In this document: in pieces, positions 44,445 through 57,768 of the stretch | Numbering within the stretch: position 1 is the first letter of the stretch | How the letters are laid out: each line of letters opens with the position of its first letter | NCBI RefSeq assembly: GCF_050436995.1 | Contig: NC_134764.1 | Location: 124,001-188,000, forward strand | Length of the DNA: 64,000 bases | Reading direction: 5' to 3' | DNA from: Anticarsia gemmatalis | Lineage: Eukaryota; Arthropoda; Insecta; Lepidoptera; Erebidae | Translations under genes and position numbers: made by a program | The notes under the pieces: generated by a model | What the model was told of the DNA's origin: nothing | Databases searched by the model: none | Seen by the model: the letters and a program-made list of their open reading frames with translations, nothing else

Positions 44445-45807
44445 CATTTTTAACGTTTAATTCTGAAGCAATTAAAGTAATAATTAAAGCTAATGCAATA
44501 CACAACGGGTTAGTAACAAAACTAACTTTTTAGTTTCACGCTATACAATTTCACTAAAGCCAATACAAATAATTCACGAAGTAATTAAAGACTTAAATGA
44601 CCCCATTAGATGTAGAATAAATCTTTATCTAAGTTCTAGAACTAACTCGAAGATGAGACTAGATGTATCTGGGGATTCGTGTGTTTACTCACGATGTGGT
44701 GAGGTAAATGTACATTAGAGCAATAACTTGTAACAGAATATTATGTTGCTAATTGTGGCTTCTGTTCATAAAATATGCGTTCGCAAAATTAACACGTGTA
44801 GAGCATATAATATACAAGATATGGGGTAATTTGTAATAGAAAATGTAAATGTATGTAACATTTTTGGTTGCAACACTTTTATATACCTGCTTTAGAGTCT
44901 TCGTTGTATTAAATCGATAGAAACACATATAATAGTAACAAAAGTGAAAACATATGAAACAGAAATCTCGTTAATCAGAGCACGAATACCGTAAAAATAC
45001 AATATGAACGTGTTTGTATCGCAATATGCTCGAATATTGAACGTCAAACTGAATAATATTGAGTTTTATTATAAGGTTGGTCAGGCAGTGTATCACAGCA
45101 CGTGTCCTACAACTGACTTTTGTTACATCTTATGTGTTCTTCCCTCAGCGAGGGATTAATCGAGCTTATAGCTACAAAGGTGAAAAGGGGTGAAGCGGGA
45201 CTTAACTCGCGAACACTTTATTATTTGCTACTTATAGTTTTGAAGCCCAAGTCAAATCCTCTTTGGAACAAATTCGCGGAGACTTTATTTTTAAAGTGTT
45301 TTGTCGTTTATAAATCTTCAGATAAAATGCCGCTATTAAGGATTACGAATAAATGAGTTTGAAAAATAGGGTTTTGGTAAAATAAATTAGTTTTTTGCCT
45401 AGAAGGCTTTCAAGTGACAATCTTTTAGAATGTAATACCAATTTAGTTTAGAGAGGTATCCGATAAACCTAATTCCTGAAAAGTGTTTTTCGATTCTGAA
45501 AATTGTTAAGTCGGTAGAAAATGCTCTTCTGTTACATTTTTTGTACATAGGTATTTAAAATAATTGCAGATTGTGATCTTGTTTAAAATTAATTAATTAA
45601 TCATGAAGTGATATAAATAAATAATTAAATATCACGCCAAACTGATTGTGGTTGCAAATGCTACCCATCGATAATCCTAGTAAGTAAACAGTGGATACTT
45701 GTAATATTGAAAACGGTCGTAGCAAAATTAATTCACAATCGTATCAATAAAAGGTTCTAAGTCAGTTTTCCAACAAGTACCTTGACCTGCAGTCACCAGA
45801 TGTCAGA

Positions 45808-45846
45808 GGGGGGGAGCATTACCCCGAGGGGTGGTGGGGGGGAGGG
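45808..45846 (+). other. G-rich tract, possible quadruplex
   Basis: G tracts of 7, 4, 7 and 3 with loops of 13, 4 and 1 nt. The first loop is long, but tracts can also be split internally, so several quadruplex registers are possible. Confidence 0.45.
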
Positions 45847-46039
45847 TGGTACAAACTATTAGTGTAATAACGACGCGGAAGCTAATTGTGTTTGCACTTT
45901 GTTCGAGAAAAACATCACCCTTGACATGGTAATTAGGTGATTCCGTTTTATGGAACGACGAATAAAATGTTAGTACGTATTTTTAGATTATAGTTGGATG
46001 TGCAGAGTAGATATGTGTAGTAGTGACTTTTGTGATTAC

Positions 46040-46290
46040 ATATATATATATACTAATATTATAAAGCTGAAGAGTTTTTTTGTTTGTTTGAACGCGCTAA
46101 TCTCAGGAAGTACTGGTCCGATTTGAAAAAAATCTTTCAGTGTTAACTAGTCCATTTATCGAGGAAGGTTATAGGCTATATATCATCACGCTACTACCAA
46201 TAGGAGCAGAGTACCAGTGAAAAATGTTACAAAAACGGGGAAATATTTTAACGCTTATGTAACGCAAGCGAAGTTGCGCGGGTCAGCTAG
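46040..46290 (+). mobile_element. Non-autonomous Helitron
   Basis: Starts in a TA repeat running into TACTAATATTATAAAGC and ends CGCAAGCGAAGTTGCGCGGG then TCAGCTAG, followed by T. The last roughly 35 bp match the terminus of the minus-oriented copy at 4736-5226 almost exactly, so the two share a 3' end recognised by the same Rep/helicase. The canonical 5' TC is obscured by the microsatellite. No coding capacity. Confidence 0.65.
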
Positions 46291-47210
46291 TGAAGCATAG
46301 AGCGTATAGTGCTAGAAATACATTACAGTCACCACGTTATCTTTCATGTCAGGTTATAGGTTCCATTCTCTGAAAACAAAATCATGAACATCAAAGTTGA
46401 ATGTGAATCAAAGTGAACATCAAGTCATGGTTTTAGCTTTCTTTTGCGTCTGTTCGTTATATGTTTGTAAAAACCACAAAAAATCTATTCTAAGGTTATC
46501 CTGAACGAACCGTTGGATGAAAACTACGTTTCCTTTAGAACAGAAAAGAAATCGTCATTAAAAAGACGAAAAAATAATATAACCAACCAAATATGAAAAG
46601 CCCAATTAATATCATTTATACGCATCAGTCCTAACTATGAAAACACTCGATATCGTTCACAAAGCCTACATTTATGTAGAAATGATTGAATTAGCCTTGC
46701 TCGAACAGCTGCCGATTACTTAATGCATGTGTTTATGTTACTGCTCTCGTTCAAACAGCTTTTAGCGGTTTAGTTCATTGAATTTGATAGCATTGGGGCT
46801 AGTTTGCAATATTATTTGATATTTGGAGGTTCAATATTCTAGGTGTTTTTAGTAAATATGTTTGATGTTGGTAAGAATTTTTATAATTTGAAGTAAAAAA
46901 GTATGGTATTAACTAATAAATTATGTTTTAGTTGATCTCTTTCATTCTATAAGGTAAATATAGGAGCCATGAAGTGGGAGAGTAATGTTTAAAAAAAAGG
47001 GAAGTAGCCAAATATAAATCAAATACAGGAAGGATCAATATGTTTTTGTGCATTTTTCTAACAAAATATGTTATTTATCAAGAATTATATTGTCTTTGTT
47101 CTATAAAATAGAACACGTAGAAAGCAACGCTATACAAAATGCAAACAAACCATAACAATAAAAGATGCAACAATATAGCAAGCGATTTTTCAATCGTGGC
47201 AACGAAGCAA

Positions 47211-47270
47211 TGCTACGACGCTACGAGACTACGTGGCTACGGCGTAGCGGTGCTACGTGCCTCGGTACGA
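47211..47270. repeat. Degenerate GCTACG-word cluster
   Basis: TGCTACGACGCTACGAGAC then CTACGTGGCTACGGCG and related words at about 10-bp spacing. Same word family as 16613-16691, and 33124-33192 in the other orientation. Confidence 0.5.
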
Positions 47271-50200
47271 CAGATCGGAATGTAGGCACCCACAGCGGCA
47301 TACCTCAGATAGATGATGTATTTTCCTACCGTTAACATATTTGGGGGAGAAGCCAAGAATACAAATTCATAGATATTTCCTCAAAATATTTGTATTCGGA
47401 GTCTCCGAACTGTATTCGAATTGTTAGCTTTACCTCGCACAGTTTTTTGTTCTGTCACAATGTATGCGCATAAAATGGTTTGTTTATTTTGTGATATGTC
47501 GATATAAATTAATTCACTATGACGGCGGTGCGGTGTATTGAATAATTTTGTGCTGTTTAATATTCGGGTCGAATTCGGTACTTTAAATAATTTTCGTATC
47601 TGTTAACATAGACACGTTGTTCTTATAGTATTATTTCTTACTTTTATATTTGAGGTATTGACAAAGTTTTATTTAACTATTCTACTATTAATTATACTGC
47701 TATGCTGTTTCGTAGAAAGGTTTAATTTAAATAAATGCAAACCGCCACTGTGCGACTTATAGCCTCAGGTGTTCCCCGGAATGAAATAAGGAAGCATTCT
47801 TAAGACCACTGGCCCAATGAGAAATGCCAACGTCAAACTCCCACAATAACTTCTTAGAAACCTTTTAATTACTATCTTAAACACATACAACTACAAAAAC
47901 TTCTTACTATCTTCAACTCATCAAGATAGGCGAATGCATACATCACTATGTCCCACTGCTTATATTTAAACTAGAAAACAATAAAATATTTCAAAACAAA
48001 GCTTTGTACAAATCAAATAATCGTCGCATGATGTTCATCCAATAATGAGATATTACGCTACAATTAGATCGAGCGCGTTCATGACGGACAGATAATTACT
48101 TATACAGATAATAGTTAATTAACTATCAGCCGATAATGAAGCCGATATTGCACGTGTTCAGTGAAAATTACCAGTGCGGTGCAGTTTAGACAGTAATGTA
48201 TTATTGCTTGATTTTGTAATGAAGATGTAAAATACTTTATTGGTAAACAGAATCGCTATTCTTTTCCACCATCGACTATAGACAACCGTAAGCTATCGAC
48301 AAATTTTGATTGAAATGTGATCAGCGCCTCTAGTGAGCGAAGTAGAAACTATTTTTGCAGTACGTTTCAAATGTCACAGAATCGCGATACAGGTCTTAAA
48401 CACGATGAAAATGCTAAGGTTACCTGACGTTTCGATTGACTTACACCATGGTCCCTCTCAGAAGAAATTGTTGACTCTTTTCAATCGTTTCTAAGGGACA
48501 GTGTGTAAATTACAATGTTTAACACTCCTCTCGTTCTCCGAAGAAGACTTGAACTCATTAATAGGACAAATCATTCAGTTAATAACTCATTACTATAACA
48601 CTGCCGGGCCTCAAACCATTAAGAATGAGATTAATCTTCGATCCACCACACGACGGGTTGGGAAATAAACTGGTAGTCATAACCATTGTTTCGCGACAAA
48701 AAAAAAACACATGATTGAAACATTTCAAGGAAACGGACTCCTTCATTACAACATTAATATAAAATTTTGTTTATAAACGTTTCATACTCCTTTTACGCTC
48801 CGTAATCAAAACACCCCATAACCATTGAAGCAGCCTTTAAAAAGCAATAACTTTTATACGAGACGAATGAATATGGCCCACTGGCCACTAATCAACCCGC
48901 CGTGTCGGGCGCGTGTCGTTCCCGCGAGCCTTTTCATTAACGTGCTATTAATCGTCGCCGGCTCTCTAACTATAACTATGTTTGATTTCATTCACCCGAC
49001 GCTATTCACACCGAACTAGAATGTACGCAATGTTCTTTAGAAATTATGCAGCTGTACGTTTTAGACTCTGATACACACAGTTCCTTTTATGAGACTACTA
49101 GTGGCCCGGCTTCTTCCGTATATGTAGTAATCTATCCCCTTGATTCCATTCTCGTGAAAAAAGCTTTTCTATGCGCGCACATACATTTAGGTCATTAATT
49201 TCTATTTTTTTAGATTTTCATGTCTTATAGCGACATAACTAATATAATGGCTAAATTACACTGAAACGAGTCCATTAAAAGAAGTATAGAAACGTTGTAT
49301 ATGCACAAATACACTCTCAATTCCGTAACAGGATGAAAGATCGATATGACCGGGAAGAGCCATCTTTCATGCCGACGATATGACATTCCCAAAACTTAAG
49401 ACGAAGAAAAAAATAATTATCTACAGTTATATCCTTGATATCATTTCGACCCGATCAGTTCTCTACTTTCTCCCTTACTCTACTTCTTAGTAGTTATCCT
49501 ATGAGATTCCTCATGAAGTGATCATAAATCTATCAATCGTCAAAAATCAAATGAATCACAAGCGCAGTGGCCATACCCGTCGTTACAACACGACCGTCCG
49601 TCTATTAGTGTGGGTATAAACCCGTGCTTTAGAGGCTGTAGTGGACATTACTCTTTTACTGCGACCGTTCCACGTTTATGAGCGCGTTCTCATACGCTTA
49701 GAGATCACTATGTTTTATTTATTGTTATACGACTAGTAAATAGGCAGAAATAGGGATTGCGAAATTACCTTTAATAAATGCAAAAATTTATCTGCCTTTC
49801 ACTCTAAAATAACTTATAAATAAATATAATAATAAAAAAAATCTTCTCCCTCTTACGTCCCTTCTTTATAAGCACAATTTCTAGAAACACAATTTATATA
49901 CATACATATATCATGGCACTTAACAATCGTACTTAAGTATCGTCAAAACTAAGCGCTACTTAGAAATCAGCAGATTTACAAACACTTCCAGTATCATAAA
50001 CAAATCCCACTGAAGTTTCCAAACAAACTCTTAGCTGTTTATTGACAGTCAACAGCAAGCCAATTAACGTTAATAACAATAATAATGAAACAATCCTCTC
50101 TATAAATACACCCCCAACTAACAAAATATCAGATTAGCACTCACTCACTCCCTGTAAAGACTGCGTTCCACTAAAAATTAGTCAGATATGCTAGGCGATA

Positions 50201-52387
50201 TACTTAAACAATTCACTATTATGCTATAATTTAGGGGCTTTGGTGCCAGCTTTATAGTTAAACAATATAGCGCTATTCTCTACAGTAGCTTCGTTCGAGT
50301 ATCTAGGATTTGACAATTAAAATGAACTGCAAAAATTGCTTCTACGGCGCCCTCTAGAGGCGCTGATCCGGTGGTCATACAAAATTTCTGGACAGAATGA
50401 CTAATTAAATTAAAATAAAAACGATTTTAACTATCACATAACGATTGCGTGTCAACCGGCGTAGCGACGCAATGTAAGATAATCTGTTTATCATGCTATG
50501 AAGTCTCGAAGCTTTTTTTCTCGTTCGCCGTATTGCTTTATCGCTTATCTACAATGGAAAGCCAGCATTAAAGGGGGAGTAGGCCCAACATTATGACAAT
50601 AGGAGGATCTTATTGACGTCATTTGCAAGATGACAACGCAAATTAACTTGTCGGCTATAAGCGGCAGATTAAAATAATTGCAATTACAAACGTTTGAATA
50701 TCTCGCCGCTATTCGTTATGTTTTTAATTAGTTTTTAACTAATTAGGGGAGAGATGTCATTTGTCGAGACATTAAAACTTGTGATGACAATTTTATTTTG
50801 TTTTTATTGTTTTGACGTTCTTTTTAGGAGACGATAATTGTGTCGTGTTATGTTTTGGTTCTTTTTAATTTAGTAGAGACTAGAGTGTCTTGGATATAAT
50901 GAGGATTTTATTATTCGCACTGATTTTACGAAACGATATTTTTAAACTTAATATAGCTCCTAACTGTAGAAACCGTAAAGAATACTTTTATTTTGATTTT
51001 CTGTGATATTGAAGTTGAAGTACAAAAATAAATCTGGTAATATAAGATTTTAAACACGCTCATAGTTTACGACATACGTGTTTCTCGTTTTTGGTCTAGA
51101 TTTCATTTATTTTAAACGAAAACTTTACTACTCATTTTAGCACTACGTTATTTGAGGAGTGTGAAATTTGGTATAATTAAAGTTTATATGGAGTAGAAAT
51201 GCAGAAAGATATACTACTAGACAATAATTATGGCCTAATTGCGGGTGTTTTACTCTCCACAAGCTTTTATAAGAAACACTTAGCAGACTATATTAATTGC
51301 TTGTATACATAAAATACAAACAAAAATACATAAATAAATTAATATATATCATTGGACAACTTACACGCGGTCATTTGATTTCAAACTAAGCAGAGCTTGT
51401 ACTATTGTAATCAGATAACTTATAAAATAATAAATAGTGGTCTTAATATAAATTCATAGTAAACTCTAATCTTCTCTATCCACAAGTATTTCCACGTACA
51501 AATATATAAGATTCCAACAGTTTTCAGTTAATAAACGTTCTGTACTTGTGCTCGCGACTGTCTCTGAGTGCACTTTACAGTCTCAACGGCTCATACACTT
51601 TTTATTATGTATTTTATTAAGGTTTTATACATTTAAGAAAGCATTTTGCAAAAGAATGTGCTTGTTAGCAGTTTTGAACTAAGTTTAGTGCGTTTTTTGC
51701 AGTTGCGGTGGGTAATGTCTATTGTACCAGACGTCGTAGATTCGATTTCAAAATAGAGCAATTTTGGTCAACGATTTTTCAGTTTTCTTTTGCACTATTG
51801 GATAAAATGACGAAAGTTTTCTACTAGTAGCAGCAGTAATTAAAAAAGGTCTTAATGCGATATATTACCACTAATCATATTGGCATTTATAACGTAATGA
51901 CGTCACTAAATACTATTACCAGGATCAATATCAGTGGTAATATTTAGTTTCGTTCTGCAGTCATTTTAGATTAAACCTAGCCTAAGCATTAAGAATACGA
52001 ATTTTATTCACACACTACAAAAGTTTCCTTTTCTTTCGTTAACCTAGTAATATACACCTTTAATTTAACAATCTTATACCTAATTACTTACACAACATTT
52101 CACCCCTGAAACAACCTCAGCCCGTATAACAAGGAATTAATCTAATCTTACTAATACGCCTTATCTCCCGCGCTTGTTCATAATGTTCATGAATGTGCCT
52201 TTTATTGTACTACGATTAGTATTACTTTGCCAATGAGATTCTCGTGTGGGAAGTTTCCTGTGGTGTAACAAGAAAAGGTTTAGAAAAGATTGTATGGTAA
52301 ACCTATACATACTTTGGTGTGGTACAGTCAGCGTCAAAAACAATATATTTAAAATAGCTAGCAGCATTATAAACAACAATGCATATC

Positions 52388-52515
52388 ATAAATAAATGGC
52401 CTATATCTGATCCCGGCTCATTAACTATCTCCATGAAAAATTCTATCGCAATTGGTTCAGCGGCTTAGCTGTGAAATAAGTGAAAGAGAGACTTTCGCAT
52501 TCATAGTAAAGCATA
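52388..52515 (-). mobile_element. Helitron-like fragment
   Basis: GGCCTATATCTGATCCCGGC, AATTGGTTCAGCGGCTTAGC and GAAAGAGAGACTTTCGCATT keep the order of the intact Helitron. The microsatellite and termini are missing. Confidence 0.5.
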
Positions 52516-55149
52516 CATAAAATATCTAGGTACAGTTTTTTTATCTATTTACCATCTTTTCAAGAGGCATGAATGTTTTAATGCTCATTCCCATTCGGTT
52601 ATAACAGCTATAAATATACGATATTATATTCAAATTACCACAAACATTTACAACACACAAATAATGTTGATAACACAAGCCAACCACATCGGTGTGTAAA
52701 TATTGACACGTTACAAGTAGGTGCTGGTATAGGGGTAATTTGACGTATTTGATCACTTATCATATGACAGTGCTGTATAACGATAATATAGACCTACTAT
52801 GTTTAGATAAACCGAAGTTTCGTTACAATATTGAAATAGATGACTAAACGGTTTCTAAATGCGATGAGAATTATAAGATTTAAGACACCTTATTTGCTGC
52901 CCTAGGTTTCGATCTAATTACATTGACTGTGGTCACGGGCTGTCTGAACCCTTCTAAGACCTGTTTTGTTTAGTATTAAGTGTATAAACCTCGATAGTTT
53001 AAAAACAATGATTTCGATGTTCGGCAATTACTATCATGCTTATCTCTTAAATGATGTAAGGCGTAGTTTCGCCAATTAAAGTAGGTTTACAAGATTTAAA
53101 CATATCTTGGAAATGAATAAAATCGCGGTAAGAATCAATCGACATTTTGTGCAAAATATCGTTTTCGTGTAATTATAGTAGGTGCCCTGGTGTTAGATAT
53201 CAATTGTATATTATTCAATTATTTAGTGCGATGTTTAGTTTGTATCTATTATGGTTGATATAATGAGAATATAATTCGTATTAATTTATTGTTTGATGAT
53301 AATGTGTCAATGTTTGACTTGAATAAATAAATGGCTTTCATAATTGAAATTTGATTTGGTGTGGTTAATGTGGCTGACACACTATTATTATTATTTAATA
53401 TTTATATTTTCGTGATTGATAAAAGGCTTAAAGTGCCAGTCCATTGTAAAGTTTTTGTTTTTGACCAACAGTTTATTCTGTTCTTCGATGAACGATTCCA
53501 ACTATGGGCAAGCATTAAGATTTTATGTTAAAACCGTCAAGAATTTCGAACGGGATTTAAACTTTAGACCTGTTAACAGCAGTTGTATATACTATCAATA
53601 AATTAAAGGCACAAACAGCGTGTTAAATAATATCCTAAGGAAGACTATCTTTAGGAAAACTTATTAAGGTTTTCATGCTTTTAAAAGTCACCGACATTTA
53701 GTAACCGGTAGCAATTTAGTGAATTCTATTTCTTAAGTCAACTCACTTAATATGAACCAAAACATCAACTGACACGAGTCAATATTAATAACAGTAAGAA
53801 GTATGTAGTTGTGTCGTGATACTATCGCATATCGTTCTCGAGCCGCGCGGGTGTAGGTGTGATGTATCGCGTTACATACTATAGTCTTATGTACCGTCGT
53901 GACGAGGGTCCGGGGCTTCCCAGTACTCTAATTATATGCTACCTCTTGTTATTAGCTATTGTGTTAGATGTGTGTTAGGTTAACATTGTTGGGAAGAAGA
54001 TCTATAAGAAGAATTCGACTTAATTGATGATATGATTTGTGTTGAAAAAACAGCTCTCAAAACTATCGGTAAGCAATTAAATAAAAAGGTGGCATAATAA
54101 GTTATTCATTTTTTGCTTCCGCAACAAAAAAATTAACATATTATTTATTATTAGTACCTATATAGTCTATACCAAGTGGCGTCTCTAACTATCTCTATGG
54201 GTAAAAGGGTTGACATTATGTATGTATGTATAGTGTGATAATGCTAATGCTTAAGATGATATAGCGGACAACCACTGGTATTCCACTGAGTAAACCGAGA
54301 TTAAAAATTAAAATGGAAAATTAGACACAAAACATTCCCTCTCCCCCATATCGATAACTATGATATATCTATTGACAGAAAACAGTATTGTCAGACAATG
54401 TATGAAAAATTTGTCAAACACCCAAAACATTGTTATCATAAATTGCGCTAGAAATACAACGCTTAGACTTATAAACTATATATTTTACCTTTATAGTTAT
54501 TATGAGTATAGCCCTAATGCTGAACTACTACTAATAAACGTAGCTTAAATAACAATTTGAACCACAAATACTCCCAATATGATTCAATATTTTATCTCTA
54601 ATCCATTCAATAAAGAGCCCCGTGATAGTCCAATATTGGCGTTTAATTGTCGTTTTTATGTGACTATAACTGTATTTAATGACCGCTACAAGGATTCCAC
54701 CCGGATTTATATCAATTTGTACCAAATCACCGGCTTACCGATACTTTGTGTCTATAATATTAATGAAGGAAGGCCATTTTGATCATTTTTGCATTCTAAA
54801 CCTGCGATGATAAATAATGACGTTTGAAAACATATCTGAACAAAATGGCCAGTTTTACCAAAATCTGCTGATTGCAAATATATTTTTATTTCAGCTAATA
54901 ATGTGCAGATAATACATAATTACTTTAACTTATTACGAATCAAAAGATTCGATGACTACCTTGGCTAGACGATGACTGACGGATCACTATCAGAGAAAGG
55001 TTAGACTTAATTCCAATGGCTTAACGTGCTCTGCGAGATAAGGAAACACATAACAAGACAGATATTTCTTACTGCTATTGAGAACCGCAATTTTTACTAC
55101 TAAAAGTCATGAATTTGTTGACAGAAAAACTCCTTAACAACTTTTTGGT

Positions 55150-55235
55150 AATCTCGAATTCGAACCTCAGACGTCTCGACGCAGCAGTCGCGCACACCAC
55201 CTAACTATTTCAGTAGATAGCTAACCACCTATCAT
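55150..55235 (-). mobile_element. tRNA-derived SINE fragment
   Basis: On the minus strand an A-box-like TAGTTAGGTGGTG is followed by GCGCGACTGCTGCGTCGAG and a B-box-like GAGGTTCGAATTCGAG. This is the head of a SINE different from 10352-10554. The body is not recognisable. Confidence 0.45.
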
Positions 55236-55690
55236 CAGTATCAAACCAGTAGTAAATAACACCAAACCACAGTATACACACACTGTTCAATACAAACGCT
55301 TAACAAATTATCAATAATATGAAAATTGTATGACATTACGTGAGCGTATTAGTTGAGCTTTCAACAGCTGCAGGTGTATGTGGTGCTATGTTAACTCACT
55401 GCAGTACCGATAATTACTAACTAGATTATTTATTGATGTTTAGAATGAGATCGTTGCAGTTAATACATTTTGTGTATGACAAATAGAAACTACGTGTAAA
55501 TGTGTTGTAGCTACAATACTGCAATTTGGAATTAGGAAATATAGTAAAAGTAAAAGGAAAACGGAAATGTCCGTGTCTTTAGAGGATATCAAATGTAGAC
55601 GTATTTTGCTTGACTTATAATTCCAGGCACACATTATTTGAATAACTTAATGAAATATTACTGAAAAAATAAAATATTTTAATTTTTATT

Positions 55691-55744
55691 GACCTCTTTC
55701 TGTCCCACTGCATGGCAAGGGTCTCCTCCCAAACTAGGGAGGTT
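55691..55744 (+). mobile_element. LINE 3'-UTR-like fragment
   Basis: ACCTCTTTCTGTCCCACTGC followed by ATGGCAAGGGTCTCCTCCC. This is the same dispersed family as 42703-42797 and is truncated soon after AAACTAGGGAGG. Confidence 0.45.
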
Positions 55745-56087
55745 TTTAAAAATACTGTACAAATTATAACATAGTAAGCGAATTAAATAAATTATACTCG
55801 GAACTTTAATATTTGAACAAAGATAAATAATATTAATGTCATAGTTCCTGTTATTTAATTCATAATAATATAATGTATATTTAAATATTTAATGTTATAA
55901 TGTGTGTCAATTAATTCATTGTAAATAGTCTTTGTTATTGAATAACAAAATAACGAGTTTCATGTTTCTGCATTTCGTCGAAAATAGTGTTACATATTTA
56001 AATATCACAATTTATTAATAATATTGTGTTTGTTGTCAACAATCATTCATTATCATTTCGTGGTCTAGGTAATAGTGCATATATCAG

Positions 56088-56215
56088 GCTAGCCTTTCTT
56101 CCAAGCTATGTTGGAGTCGGCTTCCAGTCTCACCGGACGCAGCTAAATATCAGTATTTTACATGGAGCGACTGCCTTTCGGACCTCCGCAACCCAGTTAC
56201 CAGTGATGAATTGTT
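56088..56215 (+). mobile_element. Dispersed lepidopteran repeat fragment
   Basis: CAAGCTATGTTGGAGTCGGC, TTCCAGTCTCACCGGACGC, GGAGCGACTGCCTTTCGGAC and CCGCAACCCAGTTACC form a string that I recognise as a very common moth repeat, probably a retroelement 3' region. It explains why the frame 56026-56232 looks protein-like. A weak match to its start is at 28150-28185. Confidence 0.5.
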
Positions 56216-57691
56216 TTTTCACTCATATATAATTTCTAAATTGGTTGAAAGTGATAAAACACTCTTATATCTAATCAGAGCTTACACGACGTTTGTTGTT
56301 AAGACGGTAAAATTACAATAAGTAAAAATGTATGACCGTGATAATAATATACTCGAATACACGACACAAAGTACTTAATAACTTAGAAATGTATACAAAA
56401 GTATTCGAAATATAATATATTTTCTACATAATAAACATCTCGTATAATGTAAGCGTTTGACAACGTTTCTCGGAACTGGAGTATTAAAAGGTAACATGAT
56501 GTATTACTTCTGATAAAGTCGAGATTGTGAATTAAGAAGGAAAACGCTTGGATTTTGTTCAATTTTGTGATTAATTACAATCAAATGAATAACGTTGATT
56601 CACTAGATTTAGCCCGCGACTCTAGTCATATTTGAAAAAAATAACAGCTTTTTCCGGTATGTAATCTAACACTATGCGAATTATTATCTGAATGGTTTAG
56701 TTGTTTTGACGGAAAAGAAGTACAAACGTACAAACAAAGTTGTCTGAATTAATTCTTTACAATTTTCAATACAAATTTTGGTCTCATATAGCTAGGCGCA
56801 AAACCTATTATATAACAGTTATTCAACATGGAAATCAAACCTTGTAACCTGCCAACAGCTACAACCAACGTCTTTTACTTATTATTCTTCCACGTTCTTG
56901 TTTTCCTTGAAGAAAGTTATTTCCTATATGTTAACCTTAGCAGTGACATTTTAAACCATCAGCATCAGTATGTGCCGCGGTTCCTTCAATATCCGGCTTA
57001 GAATATCTTCATACACAACACTTGCTAGATAGCTAATAGGTAATCTCTTTAAACGTATGATGCCCTGGTACTTCGTTCTAAGACTAGCATAAGAAGAAAA
57101 TATGTAGGTAAGATGTTCTTTAGCAATTTCAATAAATACTTGCTGGCATTTTACTTACTAAAGTCTTGAAATGTAACTTTTTTCACACGACTACGGAACG
57201 CAAAGGAAGCTTATTCATATTTAGTTTTAAATTATCTTAAAAAACCGCGATCTTTCAGGTTTTATTCAAATATCAGATGACTGGAAAATAAGAACGAGAA
57301 TCTATCAGCTCGTCAAGATGAGAAGGCTTTCACCAACTTTTTTAAAAGAACACTGGTATTAACCTACAGGAAAAGCGTTGGGCAGAAGTATTTTAGAACT
57401 TTTTGAGAGAAATTTTAGCCCAAACTATGAGATCACCAATCTATGCATCCGAGCCATAGTTTCCTTCACAGATCGTTAGCCACCCGGTCAGTGTAGTCTA
57501 TAAACATCTCAACAAAAAAGTGCTGCGTGAAAATTCGACCAAGCCATAAAAAGTCTCTTACTCCGTATCAGTACAAGCTGACCCACGCGACTCCACTCAC
57601 TTACATAGACCCGTCCTATTATAGCATTTGAAAAAGAAATTGACAAATATACATAAAACTCTCTATTTTTAATACGCTCAAATTTAAATTT

Positions 57692-57768
57692 AAGCCATGT
57701 CAAAGGCCTTCGGGCGGCTTGAACAACTTTGACACTAGGTTGACCACTAACCATACGATAAGAAGAAG
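57692..57768 (+). mobile_element. LINE 3'-end fragment
   Basis: Nearly the same text as 19214-19289 (GGCCTTCGGGCGGC, then GACACTAGGTTGACCACTAA, CCATACGATAAGAAGAAG), ending in the same AAG tail. The 5' truncation point differs, as expected for independent LINE insertions. It creates the tail of the minus-strand frame 57509-57784, which is therefore not a gene. Confidence 0.6.

Larger units (their letters stand above)
41524..46039. other. Gene-free stretch
   Basis: AT-rich unique DNA. It holds a LINE tail fragment at 42703-42797, two strong hairpins (43643-43686, 44373-44444) and a G-rich quadruplex tract at 45808-45846. The frame at 42937-43143 crosses a moderately GC-rich patch but shows no domain. 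Confidence 0.5.
46291..55149. other. Gene-free stretch
   Basis: AT-rich unique DNA. It contains the GCTACG-word cluster at 47211-47270, a moderately GC-rich patch at 48880-48965, single TGACGTCA sites at 50614 and 51898, a TAATTAGTT/AACTAATTA dyad near 50735 and a Helitron fragment at 52388-52515. Open frames such as 48825-49019, 52161-52379 and 54579-54782 show no recognised domain. Confidence 0.5.

Noticed and set aside
45120..45356. 78-codon plus-strand frame
   Set aside because: It looked superficially protein-like, but I see no domain, promoter or splice context.
56026..56232. 68-codon plus-strand frame
   Set aside because: It is made largely of a common moth repeat fragment.
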